A stretch of 64,000 bases of DNA from Allacma fusca. Its lineage: Eukaryota > Arthropoda > Collembola > Symphypleona > Sminthuridae. The notes below the pieces were generated by a model. The model did no database searches, was not told where the DNA came from, and saw only the letters and a program-made list of their open reading frames with translations. The DNA is taken from contig OX359245.1 of NCBI GenBank assembly GCA_947179485.1, positions 1,159,001 to 1,223,000 of the forward strand. Reading direction: 5' to 3'. Shown one piece after another: positions 11,936 to 22,229 of this stretch (the stretch's first letter is position 1; each line of letters starts with the position of its first letter). Position numbers and translations under genes: made by a program.

Positions 11936-12496
11936 TTTATCTCGAGATTTGTGACGGTTAACAGTTCAGAATTGACTACAGGGATAAATACATTGCTCTG
12001 GTGTTATTAACTGATGTATAACTCGTGTTATTATTGATTTTGAGACATGCGAATTCCAGAACGACTCGTCATTAGTCGGTTTTCACCGCCTTTGGGTGGA
12101 AACAATCATATAATTGGTGAAATAAGCAACCAATTGAGCGATTTTGTTCACACCATTCCCGTGTGAATACATTAATTTTGTGTTAATTCGTATTCAGCAT
12201 CAGACAAATAAGCATGCTGTGTTGAAAATATATAAATTAGAAAAAATAGAAAGAAATTGTTTGCAGGAAAAATAAACCATGGTCTAAACAGTTTACCTCA
12301 CCAACATATTCGAAAAATCGATGTTTCATCTCCTTCACAAAATAACAGTAAAATTCTGGGTGTGGTTGAAACAAATCCAAATTTTTAATCGTCAAATCGG
12401 TGTGCAAGCTGCATCGACAGAAAGTAACAGCGATTCCTGTCGAAGTTTGCCTAGTGCAATATTTTAAACAGTTGGCATCACAGGCATTATATTGCT
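11936..12496. other. Divergent spacer, possible promoter
   Basis: Lies between the minus-strand unknown gene and the plus-strand helicase locus. No TATA box was identified with confidence. Several acceptor-like TTTTAAACAG sites near 12465-12475 leave room for an unseen upstream exon of the next gene. Confidence 0.35.
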
Positions 12497-12973
12497 ATGA
12501 GAGCGCCCAGTGATCATATTCCTCAGCATTTTTATTGTGTGGGATCTGTCTTGGGTCCCTGTTCAAAGCATCTCGACTTTTGCTTCTCCTGCCACCCAGA
12601 ATTGCGTACCCGAGAAACTTTTGAAGAAATTCGCCAGTACAAAACTGTTAAGGGACGAGCATTTCGATGCACAAGTTGTGAGGATAAACACAAGCATCCT
12701 CTGAGGTACATAAAAAAGCATAACGGCACGCATTTTCTATCAGGAGGAAAATTCATACTTTCCGGCTCGTGGGGGCAACACATGAAAAACGTTAAAACTT
12801 TCACATATTCAAACTATTTGGCCGCACGAATATGCAAAGCAAATCCAGAACTAGTAAAAACCCCTGTGCGAGACATCATTTCTGGTATATGGCACACGCC
12901 GCTTCCACTGAATGATCCTCCAGCTCCCGAGGGAGATTGGATTCTTCCACGAAATCATCGTCATGGGTTCTAG
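12497..12973 (+). CDS. Cysteine/histidine-rich module upstream of helicase, ended by TAG
   Basis: This is a 158-aa open frame with spaced Cys/His pairs: CVGSVLGPCSKHLDFCFSCH near the start and FRCTSCEDKHKHPL in the middle, a probable zinc-binding region. It is in the same frame as the helicase that starts 16 bases after its TAG stop (12971-12973), and no intron can be drawn between them. It could be the N-terminal domain of the helicase separated by a nonsense change, a readthrough arrangement, or a separate small protein. The spacing and shared frame favour the first two. Confidence 0.6.
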   Translation: MRAPSDHIPQHFYCVGSVLGPCSKHLDFCFSCHPELRTRETFEEIRQYKTVKGRAFRCTSCEDKHKHPLRYIKKHNGTHFLSGGKFILSGSWGQHMKNVKTFTYSNYLAARICKANPELVKTPVRDIISGIWHTPLPLNDPPAPEGDWILPRNHRHGF

Positions 12974-12988
12974 GTTAACCCAGCGGCA

Positions 12989-14727
12989 ATGAAGAGTGTT
13001 TCAAACGAGCTGCAACGAAGTGAGTTCTATAAAACTGAAAAAATGAACTCTTTTACTTCTGGGGGAACAACTGAAAGACCAAGTGTAGCGTACGCTGATT
13101 TGAATGTGGATCAGGAAAATGTTCTAAAACTAGTTAAAGCACAATTGCAAAAACCATTACACATTCAAAGATCATCACCACTTTTACTGATTGTGGCCGG
13201 TCTTCCTGGTGGAGGGAAAACCGCAGTGATCAACCATATGCAAGCTGTGTTAGAACAACAAAAGGGTAAGCAGCAAACCCAGTTTGAATATATAATTTGT
13301 AGCTTCATGGGCGTTGCTGCTTTTAATTGCAACGGAGTTACACTACACACTGCATTTGGAATTCCCATAAGTGAGGGAAATCCTTTAAATGCATTGAAGG
13401 AACGAAAATTCAATCAAGAGACAATTGCTACGTACCAAAATGTTCAGTGGATAATATGTGACGAAGCGTCCACATTAGGTTTACATCTCTTCGAATACAT
13501 TAACCAGTTTATGAAGGCTATTGATCCTGTGAATTCAAACACTTGCTTCGCAGGGCGTAACGTTATCTTAGTGGGTGACATTTTTCAGCTACAGCCTTTA
13601 TTTGGCGTGCCAATCTACAAACCAACTAATTTAATAGCGACAACACACCCGGATCTTGTGAAAGCATCTGAGTTATATAATTCATTTGAATGTGTCTACC
13701 TCACACACTCTTTTCGTACAGGGAGAGAGTGCTCCTTAATGCAAGAAAGATTTAAAACACTTCTCAATCATATTTCACATGGGATGGTTACAGAGGATGA
13801 TTTAAACCTCTTGCGTTTGAGAATGTCTGTAAAATTATCGGAGACTGAGAAGTTTAGTTTTGACTCTGCAATTCATGTGTATTATACAAATTCACTTGCA
13901 AACTGTTATAATGAGTAAGTAAACCGAAAATATGCAATGCAATAAATTTTTATACAAAAATCTGTCTGATATGTTGTTGTATTTGTAGAAAGATGCTAAT
14001 TCAAACGGCTCAAGCAACGAATTGTGAAATTCATGTTGTCGAGTCCAGCTACGGTGGGGTTATCAAGGACCCGTTAAAAGTCTGCAAAAACTGTCCGGTT
14101 ATGCTTAGGAAAAACTTACAAACGAAATTTGGATTAGTTAATGGATCCGTCGGTACGGTCCTAGAAGTTGCATACAGTTTAATCAACAACAATACGCCTC
14201 AGGATATGTATACCTCGGATTCCGATTCGGATTCGCTGATAGACAGTGACCATGCTGTCGAAGAACCCCGTGGAAAAATTAATTATATCCTTGTTCACTT
14301 TCCTAAATACACTGGAAGGAAATATATTTACAGTACAGATGGTCGTGCAGGTGTACCCATATTTCTCGAAAACCTGACGCTTGAGCAAACAAGGGCTTTG
14401 AAGAGTAGCAAACGAATGAGGCCTGGAATGGAAATACCAAAACGGTTCCCTTTGATATTAGCCTATGGGCTCACAGCGCACAAGGTCCAGAGTTTAACAC
14501 TGCCGAAAATGGCTTACCTACTTGGTAAAAGAGGTACCAGTTCCTTGGACTACACTGCCTTAAGCAGAGTGCAGAAATTGGAGGATATAATGATTCTGGA
14601 TTCCACAATTGCCGATACCAGATTTAACTACTCGCCCGATGTTCAAAACATCATTCACTACACAGTGCTCGAAGAGAATAGATTAAAAACAAAATATGCA
14701 CAGTTACTTACATCACTCGTTTTGTAA
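12989..14727 (+). CDS. PIF1-like superfamily 1B DNA helicase
   Basis: Exons are 12989-13914 and 13989-14727, joined in phase across a 74-bp intron (GTAAGT...TTTGTAG), giving about 554 aa. Walker A is GLPGGGKTA near residue 70, Walker B is IICDEAST near residue 155, and motif III is VGDIFQLQP. SFRTG matches motif IV, and LTAHKVQSLTLPK near the end is the PIF1/RecD motif with the conserved Gln. PIF1 enzymes unwind DNA 5' to 3'. In this element the helicase would assist the DNA polymerase. A helicase of this kind is an optional, uncommon part of Polinton gene sets and resembles those of Helitrons, so it may have been acquired. AATAAA follows at about 14765. The start at 12989 is the first Met after the TAG. 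Confidence 0.88.
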
Positions 14728-14795
14728 AAAGATACAGATTATAATATTTACGGTTTCTTAAACAATAAAGTTGAAAAAAGCTTTGGAAATCTATA

Positions 14796-15824
14796 ATGTC
14801 TAATGTCTTAGTAAGTGATTACTTAAACCAGAGATTAAGCGGTTCATTTTCAGGGTTGTCAGGCTTTATGAAAAATCGTAAACTAACAAATAAGCAGCAA
14901 GTTGAAAAGGAACTACGTAGATTGGAATCATTTTCATTGCATCACCCTGTTCGTAAACGATTTAGACGACGTCGGACTATGGTCTATTTTCTTAATCAAA
15001 TTTGGGGTTCCGATTTGAAAGATATTCATAACGTTTCAAAAGAAAACGATAATAATACGTTCGTGCTACTCGTTATGGACTTGTTTAGCCGTAAAGCATA
15101 CACCAGACCATTGAAGTCCAAGAACAGCGTCAACATGATAAGTGCGTTCACCTCAATTCTGGAAGAGGCTGGTGCTAAACCATTTACTTTATTTACTGAT
15201 CGGGGGACGGAATACACGTCACAAAAGTTTCAGGAATACCTCAGGTCACAAGGTATCAAGTGGTACTATGTGTACAGTGAAATAAAAGTCAGTTTTCTAG
15301 AGCGTCTGATTCGTACCCTGTGGAGTCGATTGGAACGGTATATGACCGCGCATAATACAAATCGATTTGTGGATGTACTGGAAGATTTTACTAAATCCTA
15401 CAATGCAACGTTCCATCGTTCGATTCAGATGAGACCAAACGATGTCAATCGAGAAAATGAGAACGATGTCTGGCAGCGTATGTACGTTGATATTATCGAA
15501 CGCAGTAAGAAAAAGAGACGCAGGAAACCCAAGTACCAAATAGGCGACATCGTTCGAATTTCAAAAACTAAGTTACAATTTGAGAAAGGTTTATATGAAT
15601 ATAATTTAACACATTATCTAGCAACAATCCCGAAACTGTAAATTTTTGAAATAATGTCATATTGCGCATGTGTTGTTTAAGGATATGCTGCTGGTTGGAG
15701 CAACGAGACGTTTAAAATTGCAACAGTTCAACCGACAGATCCATTCTCGTATTTGCTAACTAGTCTTGAAGGTGAGCCAATACTTGGCAGTTTTTATGAG
15801 TTAGAACTACTAAAAACGGAATAA
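14796..15824 (+). CDS. Maverick integrase (retroviral-type DDE)
   Basis: Exons 14796-15588 and 15682-15824 (311 aa) join across a 93-bp intron that splits a Gly codon. Catalytic residues of the rve fold are visible: Asp in WGSDLKDI, Asp in LFTDRGTEYTS and Glu in VSFLERLIRTLWSRLE. The C-terminal part, completed only after splicing, has GDIVRISKTK, WSNETFKIA and GEPILGSFYELELL, the chromodomain/SH3-like tail usual for Polinton integrases. The enzyme joins element ends to target DNA with 6-bp staggered cuts, in keeping with the AACATA duplication. The catalytic triad looks intact, so it may be active. Confidence 0.95.
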
Positions 15825-15835
15825 TAACAATCATC

Positions 15836-17440
15836 ATGTATCCTTCAACCACCGCAAATAATTTTTACCCGAATTCGTTCGATATTTCGAACGAAGTGCA
15901 TCATGGATCCGAAGTCTACCATTTGTTTAGTTCCAGTAAAGCCAATGTGCATCAATTTCCACAAAATACAAGTACAAATTTTATCACAGAAGTGAAACCA
16001 CCTATTAAATTACAACGCCAAGCGTATGAAATTGGACTTGCTAAAATACGATTCACACCACAAGGTTATCCAAAAGCTAAATTATTTAATGTAAAATCCC
16101 AGTTAGTAGAAAAGAAACAAGAAAAATTATTTCCAGAATTTCCAACGGCAACAATTACATCAGTCGATTTTCAGAAATTTACTGACAACATATCCGAATT
16201 TATCAAAGGGTTTAATACCGAAGCTAAAAAGAATAATATTCCAATTGTTGCTACTAACATTAGTATTTCCCCAACTGAAAATTTAATTCAACTTATGTAC
16301 GAGGAAAGGAGTATGGAAAAATATTTCATTATGAGTAAAAACCTTACTTATTTATTTGGATTTACTCGATATTTGATTTTACCTCGACGAAATATGGCGA
16401 GTGAAATAATAAGTCAAGTAAAATTTGAACAAATTCGTTTAGTATCTAGTTTTCGATTTAAAGTAGTACACTACCGTTCAAATGTTAATCTTATTGGTAT
16501 TCACCAAACATTTTCAAGTGTGTACGTGTATAAGAGACCTACAGGGAAAAGGTATGAGGAGTACAGAGCGTTTCTAAAGGATCTAAATGAAAAATTTAAG
16601 CAGTGGGAAATCGAGTTCACAATTACGTTTAGCTTTGATAATCTGAAAACGGAAATTGTTTTTAAAGACAAATATTGTGAATACATTTCATTGCCGTTAA
16701 TCATGCAAAATCTTCTTGGGTTCACTACTGACTATTTCAAACCGGGGCGGTATAAGTCTGGTGTTGATTTTGATGAGAAATTATTCGCAAATAGTCTTAA
16801 CGAGTTAGAAACTGTATTGTTTGCAGTTGGAATGATATTAAACTATAAGTTACCAATGAATGAGCCTGTAAATTTGAAACCCGAAACGGTTATCAAAGAA
16901 ATTAATAAAACATTTAAAGAGGGCGTATATCCCGATACACGAATTGAGTTTGTACTGGATGGAAATACACTGTATGCTAAAAACTTAAGGGAAGATATTT
17001 ACATTAATTTTCCCGACGCACTTTGTGAGTATTTTGGTTTTCGTAAAGGAACAGTAATTGGTAATAAATCTATACTACATTTACGAAGACATATATTTCT
17101 TGAACAGTGGGAGGAAGAAGAAAGAGAGCAAGAGAGAATTAAAATGGAAACTGAATTACTTAAAAGCACTTCTGGTGAAACACTAGTTTTGTGCGACTTA
17201 GTTCAGAATCAATTCTATAATAATAAACTTTTGCCATTACTTCGGGAAATTGATGCAAGCGATTTGGACGACAATAAAAATGAACAAAAGTTGAGTTTTG
17301 ATCCAGTCGAGTTTTTACCTATGGAGCGTGAAGACGTGCAATACTTTCGAATCACATTAGTTAACAAAATCGGACAACATTTGGATTTTGGCGATACCGA
17401 AACGAAAGTTAAATTAATTCTCAAACCAAAGTACTCGTAA
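15836..17440 (+). CDS. Penton-like minor capsid protein
   Basis: Single 534-aa frame starting 12 bases after the integrase stop. Near the N terminus, FITEVKPPIKLQRQ followed by YEIGLAKIRF matches the start of Polinton minor capsid (single jelly-roll, penton) proteins, which typically have a WEVGL-type strand there. It lies directly before the core protein and major capsid genes, the usual structural cluster. The C-terminal part is rich in charged residues (EEEEREQERIKME, about residue 425). It would occupy the fivefold vertices of the capsid. The call rests on this motif, gene order and size; a structural prediction would settle it. Confidence 0.7.
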   Translation: MYPSTTANNFYPNSFDISNEVHHGSEVYHLFSSSKANVHQFPQNTSTNFITEVKPPIKLQRQAYEIGLAKIRFTPQGYPKAKLFNVKSQLVEKKQEKLFPEFPTATITSVDFQKFTDNISEFIKGFNTEAKKNNIPIVATNISISPTENLIQLMYEERSMEKYFIMSKNLTYLFGFTRYLILPRRNMASEIISQVKFEQIRLVSSFRFKVVHYRSNVNLIGIHQTFSSVYVYKRPTGKRYEEYRAFLKDLNEKFKQWEIEFTITFSFDNLKTEIVFKDKYCEYISLPLIMQNLLGFTTDYFKPGRYKSGVDFDEKLFANSLNELETVLFAVGMILNYKLPMNEPVNLKPETVIKEINKTFKEGVYPDTRIEFVLDGNTLYAKNLREDIYINFPDALCEYFGFRKGTVIGNKSILHLRRHIFLEQWEEEEREQERIKMETELLKSTSGETLVLCDLVQNQFYNNKLLPLLREIDASDLDDNKNEQKLSFDPVEFLPMEREDVQYFRITLVNKIGQHLDFGDTETKVKLILKPKYS

Positions 17441-17863
17441 ATGCGTGAAATATTTTGTGACGATACTTCCTGTTCATTGCGAAAAGTGCAGAACGTAGAA
17501 GAAATGCAGCAAGGTGGTGGATTGGATCCACATGCTTCGACGTACCTAATTCCAATTGAATCTGCGTCGGGGAATGATAGATTAAATTCCAAGCGAAGAC
17601 GTCGAGATGACGTTTATCCACTACAACAGAGTGGATTTGGAAAGGCAAGTAAACCACGTCGTCGTCGCAGAAAAGTGGGTGGGGTTAAGAAATCATGCCC
17701 AAAACCTATTCCATGTATTCAACGAAAGAAAAGGAGGCGTAGGGGGACATCCGGCACCAGTAGGAAAAGAGTATTCAAACGGAAAACATTAAAGTGTAAG
17801 AAGAAAATCTGTCGCTGTCCGAAAAAACGAACTAGAAAAACAAAACGCAAATCTACGCAGTAA
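17441..17863 (+). CDS. Highly basic virion core (protamine-like) protein
   Basis: This 140-aa frame starts immediately after the minor-capsid stop, and its own stop TAA shares one base with the ATG of the major capsid gene. The C-terminal 90 residues are dominated by Arg and Lys (KPRRRRRKVGG, QRKKRRRRG, KKRTRKTKRKS) with several Cys. This suits condensation of the packaged genome, as core proteins of adenoviruses and adintoviruses do. The N-terminal third is not basic. Function is inferred from composition and position. Confidence 0.75.
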   Translation: MREIFCDDTSCSLRKVQNVEEMQQGGGLDPHASTYLIPIESASGNDRLNSKRRRRDDVYPLQQSGFGKASKPRRRRRKVGGVKKSCPKPIPCIQRKKRRRRGTSGTSRKRVFKRKTLKCKKKICRCPKKRTRKTKRKSTQ

Positions 17864-19302
17864 TGGATACCAACTCTACCATATATGGAGACACGTCTAG
17901 TGTTTTTGAAGGCTCAGAGAAAACCATTCGCTCTGAGTTAGCACTTTCCAATTTACCATTTACTGAAGTATCTACTGTATCAAGTGGTGACTACGCACAA
18001 TTCTATCCCGTCGTATCCGTGAAAGAAAGTTTCAACCCAATTTCGTTTAATATTACCGGTGACTCAATTGGTTACTTGGATTTGTTCGACTCATTTCTAT
18101 CACTTAAGTGTAAGCTAACGCTTCAAGACGGAAAATCCTTAGAACCTGCTGATGTTGTGGCACCTGAATCACTATTTTTCCATGCAATGTTCACATCCAT
18201 GGAAATACATGTTAATGGCCAGCTATTCTCATCGACACAGAATCTTTACCCGTACCAAGCAATTATAAAAAGACTTCTAAGTACATCACCTCTAGAAAAG
18301 GAGAATGAGCTTCTGAACGAATTTTATTACCCAAACTCTACTAGTGACTCTTTTGTCGTTGGAGATGAAGGATTTAAAGTTCGGCATGAAAAATCAAAAA
18401 ATAGTCAACATTTCACCCTACTGGGTAAATTGGATGCTAGTATTTTTGCACAGACACGTTATTTTCCCCCAGATACAAGCATTTGGATAACGTTGAAACG
18501 AAGTCTTCCTGAATTTTGTCTCACAAGTGCCTTAACTAAAAGGACCGGTTACAACGGCATGCCTTATGCATACCAAATAATTGAAGTTGTTCTTTACATT
18601 AAGAAGAAAATTGTTGCAGAGGAAATAGTAGATCTGCATCGGAAATATCTCTCAACTGGCGGAACATTCAAGTATCCTGTGAATGAAAGCGAAGTACGTA
18701 CCTACACAATTGGTGCCGGACTCTCATCTAATACATCAGATGCAGTTATTACCGGTCGCATACCAAAAATGCTTGTACTAGGAATGGTGAAGAGTTCTGC
18801 ATTTGCTGGGGCTGTTAACCAATCCGCATTCAATTTCCAACACTTTAATCTAATGGAACTTAACGTGTGCGTTAATAACGAAACTCAAAGCTTTAAAACA
18901 ATTCCATTTAATTTTAACGAAACGGAAAACGATTGGTTAATTGGTTTGCAAACTCTTAAAAAGGCTTGCTCAGATCTTCGTTTGGGGAATGGAATCAATC
19001 AAAAGAACTACTTAAAAGGTATACATTGATTTACATATTTTTAACATTAACAGTATATGATTATCAGCATTATTATCAATAACCATTTATTATTTATTTT
19101 TTCGTGTATAGGAAACGTTCTTATCGCATTTGAATTTATGCCCTCATTAACCAACGCCTTTTCCCTGAATAAAAATGGACAGATTAAGATCAGCACGAAA
19201 TTTCGACAACCACTCACGGAATCCATAAATGTTATTATCTTATCAATTTATCAAGGCTTGCTAGAAATTGATAAAAATAAGTCGATAAGTATTTCATACT
19301 AG
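17863..19302 (+). CDS. Major capsid protein, double jelly-roll (F54H12.2-type)
   Basis: Exons 17863-19018 and 19112-19302 encode 448 aa; the 93-bp intron (GTATAC...GTATAG) splits a Gly codon. The protein belongs to the widespread F54H12.2-like family of animal Polintons: N-terminal QFYPVVSVKESFNPI, then FFHAMFTSMEIHVNGQ, YPYQAIIKRLL and, in the C-terminal half, FKTIPFNF. Family members form the hexon-like trimers of the capsid. Splicing replaces a short terminal extension with 63 residues that include FEFMPSLTNAFSLNKNG, a typical end of the family. It sits between the core protein and the protease. Confidence 0.87.
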
Positions 19303-19317
19303 TTGTAATATTAATTC

Positions 19318-19884
19318 ATGTATTTGATCACTATGAACACATCATCAATTGAGAAGGCTTTTAGTATATTATTTAGTAAGTATAAGTTTTGTACCCCATT
19401 TTATGTTGTTTCGTCAAATAACCTTAAAGACATTGTTAAATCATTCAACCAGTGTATCTATCCTATAGCAATTTGTCAAAACACTTTGCCCAGTGGAACT
19501 GCAGGAGAACACTGGGTTGCATGGTTTGTCTTAGATAAGAATCGAAGTGAGTTTTTCGATAGTTACGGGCTTTCTGCGAAACAATACAACATAGAATGGC
19601 CAACTGAACACATTTTAGTTGAAAATCGTCGACAACTACAGCATTCATCGTCGTACTATTGTGGAGCCTACTGTGTATACTTTTTAATATGTAGACTGCT
19701 TGGAATAAGATACGAACAAATTATGTCATTTTTTACTCCTAGCCTAATTCATAATGATTATATTGTAAAAACATTTGTTAAAAGTATTCCAAACTTTTCA
19801 CCAACACATGTATACTCTTGTAATTATGTTCAACATAATAGTTGTAAAAATAATTGTAACTTTTTTATAAAACATTGTCGCTAA
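19318..19884 (+). CDS. Adenain-like cysteine protease (Ulp1/AVP clan)
   Basis: Frame of 188 aa, with two nearby start codons (the second at 19333). The clan's active site is visible in order: His in GEHWVAWF, Asp in FFDSYGL and the nucleophile Cys in SSYYCGAYCVYF, with a Gln between them. The length fits Polinton proteases. In adenoviruses this enzyme matures virion precursor proteins, and the same role is inferred here. It follows the major capsid exon by 15 bases and precedes the ATPase. Confidence 0.93.
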   Translation: MYLITMNTSSIEKAFSILFSKYKFCTPFYVVSSNNLKDIVKSFNQCIYPIAICQNTLPSGTAGEHWVAWFVLDKNRSEFFDSYGLSAKQYNIEWPTEHILVENRRQLQHSSSYYCGAYCVYFLICRLLGIRYEQIMSFFTPSLIHNDYIVKTFVKSIPNFSPTHVYSCNYVQHNSCKNNCNFFIKHCR

Positions 19885-19956
19885 CTAGTGTTTTGAATAA
19901 ATAGATATACTTTTTTGTAAAAGTTTCATTTGAGTTTCAGACATCATTCGAAGAGC

Positions 19957-20604
19957 ATGGATCTACTCAGTTTCAGGCTTATTACACCCAGTAATATTTT
20001 AGTGCTCGGACCTTCAAATGTTGGCAAGACACAGTGTGTCATTGATTTAATACGAAATCGGGAAAACGTTTTCGATAAACTACCCCAAAAAGTCATATAT
20101 TTTTACAACGATTACCAGCCTGTTTTCGATTCACTTAAGGAAACCGAACAAGATATAGTATTTAGCTCAGACATTTCTCAAATTGACGATTTAGTGACTA
20201 ATTCGTGTTTAGTCATTATTGACGATTTTCAGTACCAAATTGCGAATAATAAGTTAATCCGTGACTTAGTCACTAAATACTTTATCCGTTGTGGTCATCA
20301 TCTTGGTGTTACCATTATTTTGATTTGTCAAAACGCATTTGAGAAGCAGTTTCGAAACATTTCAATTAACAGTCATTATGTTTTCTTGTTCAATCAAAAA
20401 CGAGATAAAAACATGATTGTAAATTTTGCTCGACAGTGCTGCCCTCATCAGATTGCGTTCCTAGAATCAGCATTTAATCGAGCAGTAAGTAAAAGACCGT
20501 TTGGGTATCTCCTTTTAAATTTTCATCCGCACGAAAAATCACAGTTTTGGGTACGGTCGGATATTTACCCTAGTGACAGTTGTGAGATCTATATCCCCGC
20601 TTGA
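19957..20604 (+). CDS. FtsK/HerA-type genome-packaging ATPase
   Basis: Frame of 215 aa from the ATG at 19957 (the frame is open further upstream, and a CAG acceptor at about 19940 allows an upstream exon). Walker A is LGPSNVGKTQ near residue 20; Walker B is LVIIDDFQYQ near residue 90; ILICQNAF is the sensor region. This is the A32-like ATPase that pumps DNA into capsids of Polintons and related viruses. It lies next to the capsid and protease genes, as expected. Confidence 0.92.
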   Translation: MDLLSFRLITPSNILVLGPSNVGKTQCVIDLIRNRENVFDKLPQKVIYFYNDYQPVFDSLKETEQDIVFSSDISQIDDLVTNSCLVIIDDFQYQIANNKLIRDLVTKYFIRCGHHLGVTIILICQNAFEKQFRNISINSHYVFLFNQKRDKNMIVNFARQCCPHQIAFLESAFNRAVSKRPFGYLLLNFHPHEKSQFWVRSDIYPSDSCEIYIPA

Positions 20605-20610
20605 ATTGAA

Positions 20611-20964
20611 ATGAGTAAACGTTTCTGCAAGAACGCTGTGTTTTTACATAAATTGTCAACAAAACCATCACCTGCTTTTGAAGAAGCATTGAATAATTGT
20701 TCGCCAGAAAAATTACTTGTCATTGCCGAAACACTTTTGAATTATAAATTTTTCGTTCCTGGTGCTAATTTCAACAAGAACGTCACAAAACGTGCAGAAA
20801 TATTTCTTCGGAAGCTTTCGCGCAACAAATTGAAGACGACAACAATTTTTAGGAGGAACAAGGATATTGTTCAAGCATTACTTGCATCAATATTTCAACA
20901 TATTATTATAACCGAAATAGTTTATAACATATGCAAGTATGGCGAAAGTAATGAAGGTGATTGA
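20611..20964 (+). CDS. Conserved small basic Polinton protein
   Basis: This is a 117-aa frame starting six bases after the ATPase stop. Its layout, ALNNCSPEKLLVIAETLLNYKF, then a lysine/arginine-rich helix (RKLSRNKLKTTTIFRRN), then a hydrophobic C-terminal segment, matches a small protein that recurs beside capsid genes in animal Polintons, recalled from family knowledge. It may be a virion or membrane-active protein, comparable to small adenovirus minor proteins, but the role is unproven. It overlaps the next frame by 26 bases. Confidence 0.65.
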   Translation: MSKRFCKNAVFLHKLSTKPSPAFEEALNNCSPEKLLVIAETLLNYKFFVPGANFNKNVTKRAEIFLRKLSRNKLKTTTIFRRNKDIVQALLASIFQHIIITEIVYNICKYGESNEGD

Positions 20965-21610
20965 TCCATCACTCTACACAAAATTAATGACTCTAAACCA
21001 GAATCTACAAACAGATATTCAAAATACGGAGACCATTGATATTGACTCAGGTAACAAATCTGAGTCCAACTTAACGCCAATCAATGACGTCTCACGTGAA
21101 TTACTGGAATCCAGTCGACCGGTTGATTCCAAACGATTTATTATCTCATGTTTAGCAAAAAATCAACAAAACAAAGCGGATAAAATATTAACGTTTTTAA
21201 TGCAATCTCCGGATTTTCATTGGCTACCCAGTTTCGAAGTCAAATACAAGAGTCAACTGATACCGAAATCGAATATTTGCGATTTGGTTAGCTTTGTAAC
21301 CCAGTCAAATACACTTATACCTACACTACCACCCGAGGGGATCAAATCGTTTTACAATATACTACAGGAACTTAATGTTCCCAAATTTTTATACAAACGA
21401 AAAACTTTAGAGCAGATACCACCAACCCGAGTTATCGAAAACGAAGCCTACAGCGAGAAATTTTGGAAAACGTATTCACCCAATGCTATTGTAGATAACA
21501 CGAAAAGAAAACGCAAATCAAAATCACCTCATAATAAATCATATAAGTTGGTTAAACGGAATAAGAAACGGTCTCAGTCGAAACCTATCCACCATAAACG
21601 AAGCAATTGA
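20939..21610 (+). CDS. Conserved Polinton protein with basic tail (223 aa)
   Basis: Starts inside the previous gene. The central block FHWLPSFEVKYKSQLIPKSN, ICDLVSF and IKSFYNILQELNVPKFL follows the pattern of a conserved Polinton domain known from the same genomic position (a stored-segment, 'DLV', 'short terminal helix' arrangement). The last 40 residues are strongly basic (KRKRKSKSPHNKS, KRNKKRSQSK), suggesting contact with DNA or nuclear import. The function is unknown; a virion core role is likely from position. Confidence 0.65.
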   Translation: MAKVMKVIDPSLYTKLMTLNQNLQTDIQNTETIDIDSGNKSESNLTPINDVSRELLESSRPVDSKRFIISCLAKNQQNKADKILTFLMQSPDFHWLPSFEVKYKSQLIPKSNICDLVSFVTQSNTLIPTLPPEGIKSFYNILQELNVPKFLYKRKTLEQIPPTRVIENEAYSEKFWKTYSPNAIVDNTKRKRKSKSPHNKSYKLVKRNKKRSQSKPIHHKRSN

Positions 21611-21628
21611 ATAACAACACCTCACAAT

Positions 21629-21931
21629 ATGGAATGTTTAGCGCTTGTGCCATGGCTCATGTTTGCAGTTTTTACACTGCAAGCATATGTGATTTCATAT
21701 CCTACTGGTGGCATCACATCGATCGAAAATGACGATCCAGAAATCGTTTTACAAGAACCGATTTTAATCGAAAAAAATAAAACTGTTAATTCGCCGATTA
21801 CTTCTTCACCCTTAGTGAATTTATTCGTTTGGACCATCCAACAACTTAAATCTCATCATAAAAAAGAATTTGAACACCAAGGAAATTCGTACAATCCTGC
21901 TTCGAACAACCCATTTGGTAAATTTATATAA
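21629..21931 (+). CDS. Small secreted or membrane-anchored protein
   Basis: Frame of 100 aa beginning with a hydrophobic stretch (LALVPWLMFAVFTLQAYVISYP) that looks like a signal peptide or anchor. It is followed by a polar domain with SPLVNLFVWTIQQLKSHH. It lies between virion genes and the polymerase. Not recognised. Confidence 0.5.
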   Translation: MECLALVPWLMFAVFTLQAYVISYPTGGITSIENDDPEIVLQEPILIEKNKTVNSPITSSPLVNLFVWTIQQLKSHHKKEFEHQGNSYNPASNNPFGKFI

Positions 21932-21989
21932 ATTAAACTGTGTTTATTTTTAAAGTAAATACTTTAATTACTTAATTTAACAATTTATA

Positions 21990-22124
21990 ATGAAATTTAC
22001 ATTTCTATTTTTAGCTCTTTACATGATGGTTGCACTTTTGCTGGGCATATTTGCATTAAAATTGTCAAAAATATTTATTCATTTCTATTGGCTTCTAAAA
22101 TCACGGAAGGAGGTGCATACATAA
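21990..22124 (+). CDS. Tiny hydrophobic protein (44 aa)
   Basis: The ATG at 21990 opens a short frame ending at TAA 22122-22124. The first 30 residues are nearly all hydrophobic (FLFLALYMMVALLLGIFAL), followed by a basic end (LKSRKEVHT). This would be a single-pass membrane peptide. It fills the gap between the preceding gene and the polymerase exon 1. Such ORFs are common in viral genomes, but this one could be chance. Confidence 0.35.
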   Translation: MKFTFLFLALYMMVALLLGIFALKLSKIFIHFYWLLKSRKEVHT

Positions 22125-22229
22125 AAACAACACCAATAGAAACATACTTTCAACCGAATAAATCGCAGTGGAAGCTACTATTTCCCGTTTCAGTTTTCAG
22201 TTAACCACTAGGATTGAATAATCATCTCT

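Noticed and set aside
12532..12804. Minus-strand frame under the Cys/His module
   Set aside because: Shadow of the plus-strand frame; no splice or start context.
14796..15824. LTR retrotransposon integrase
   Set aside because: No reverse transcriptase, gag or LTRs nearby; the C-terminal tail and gene order are those of Maverick integrases.
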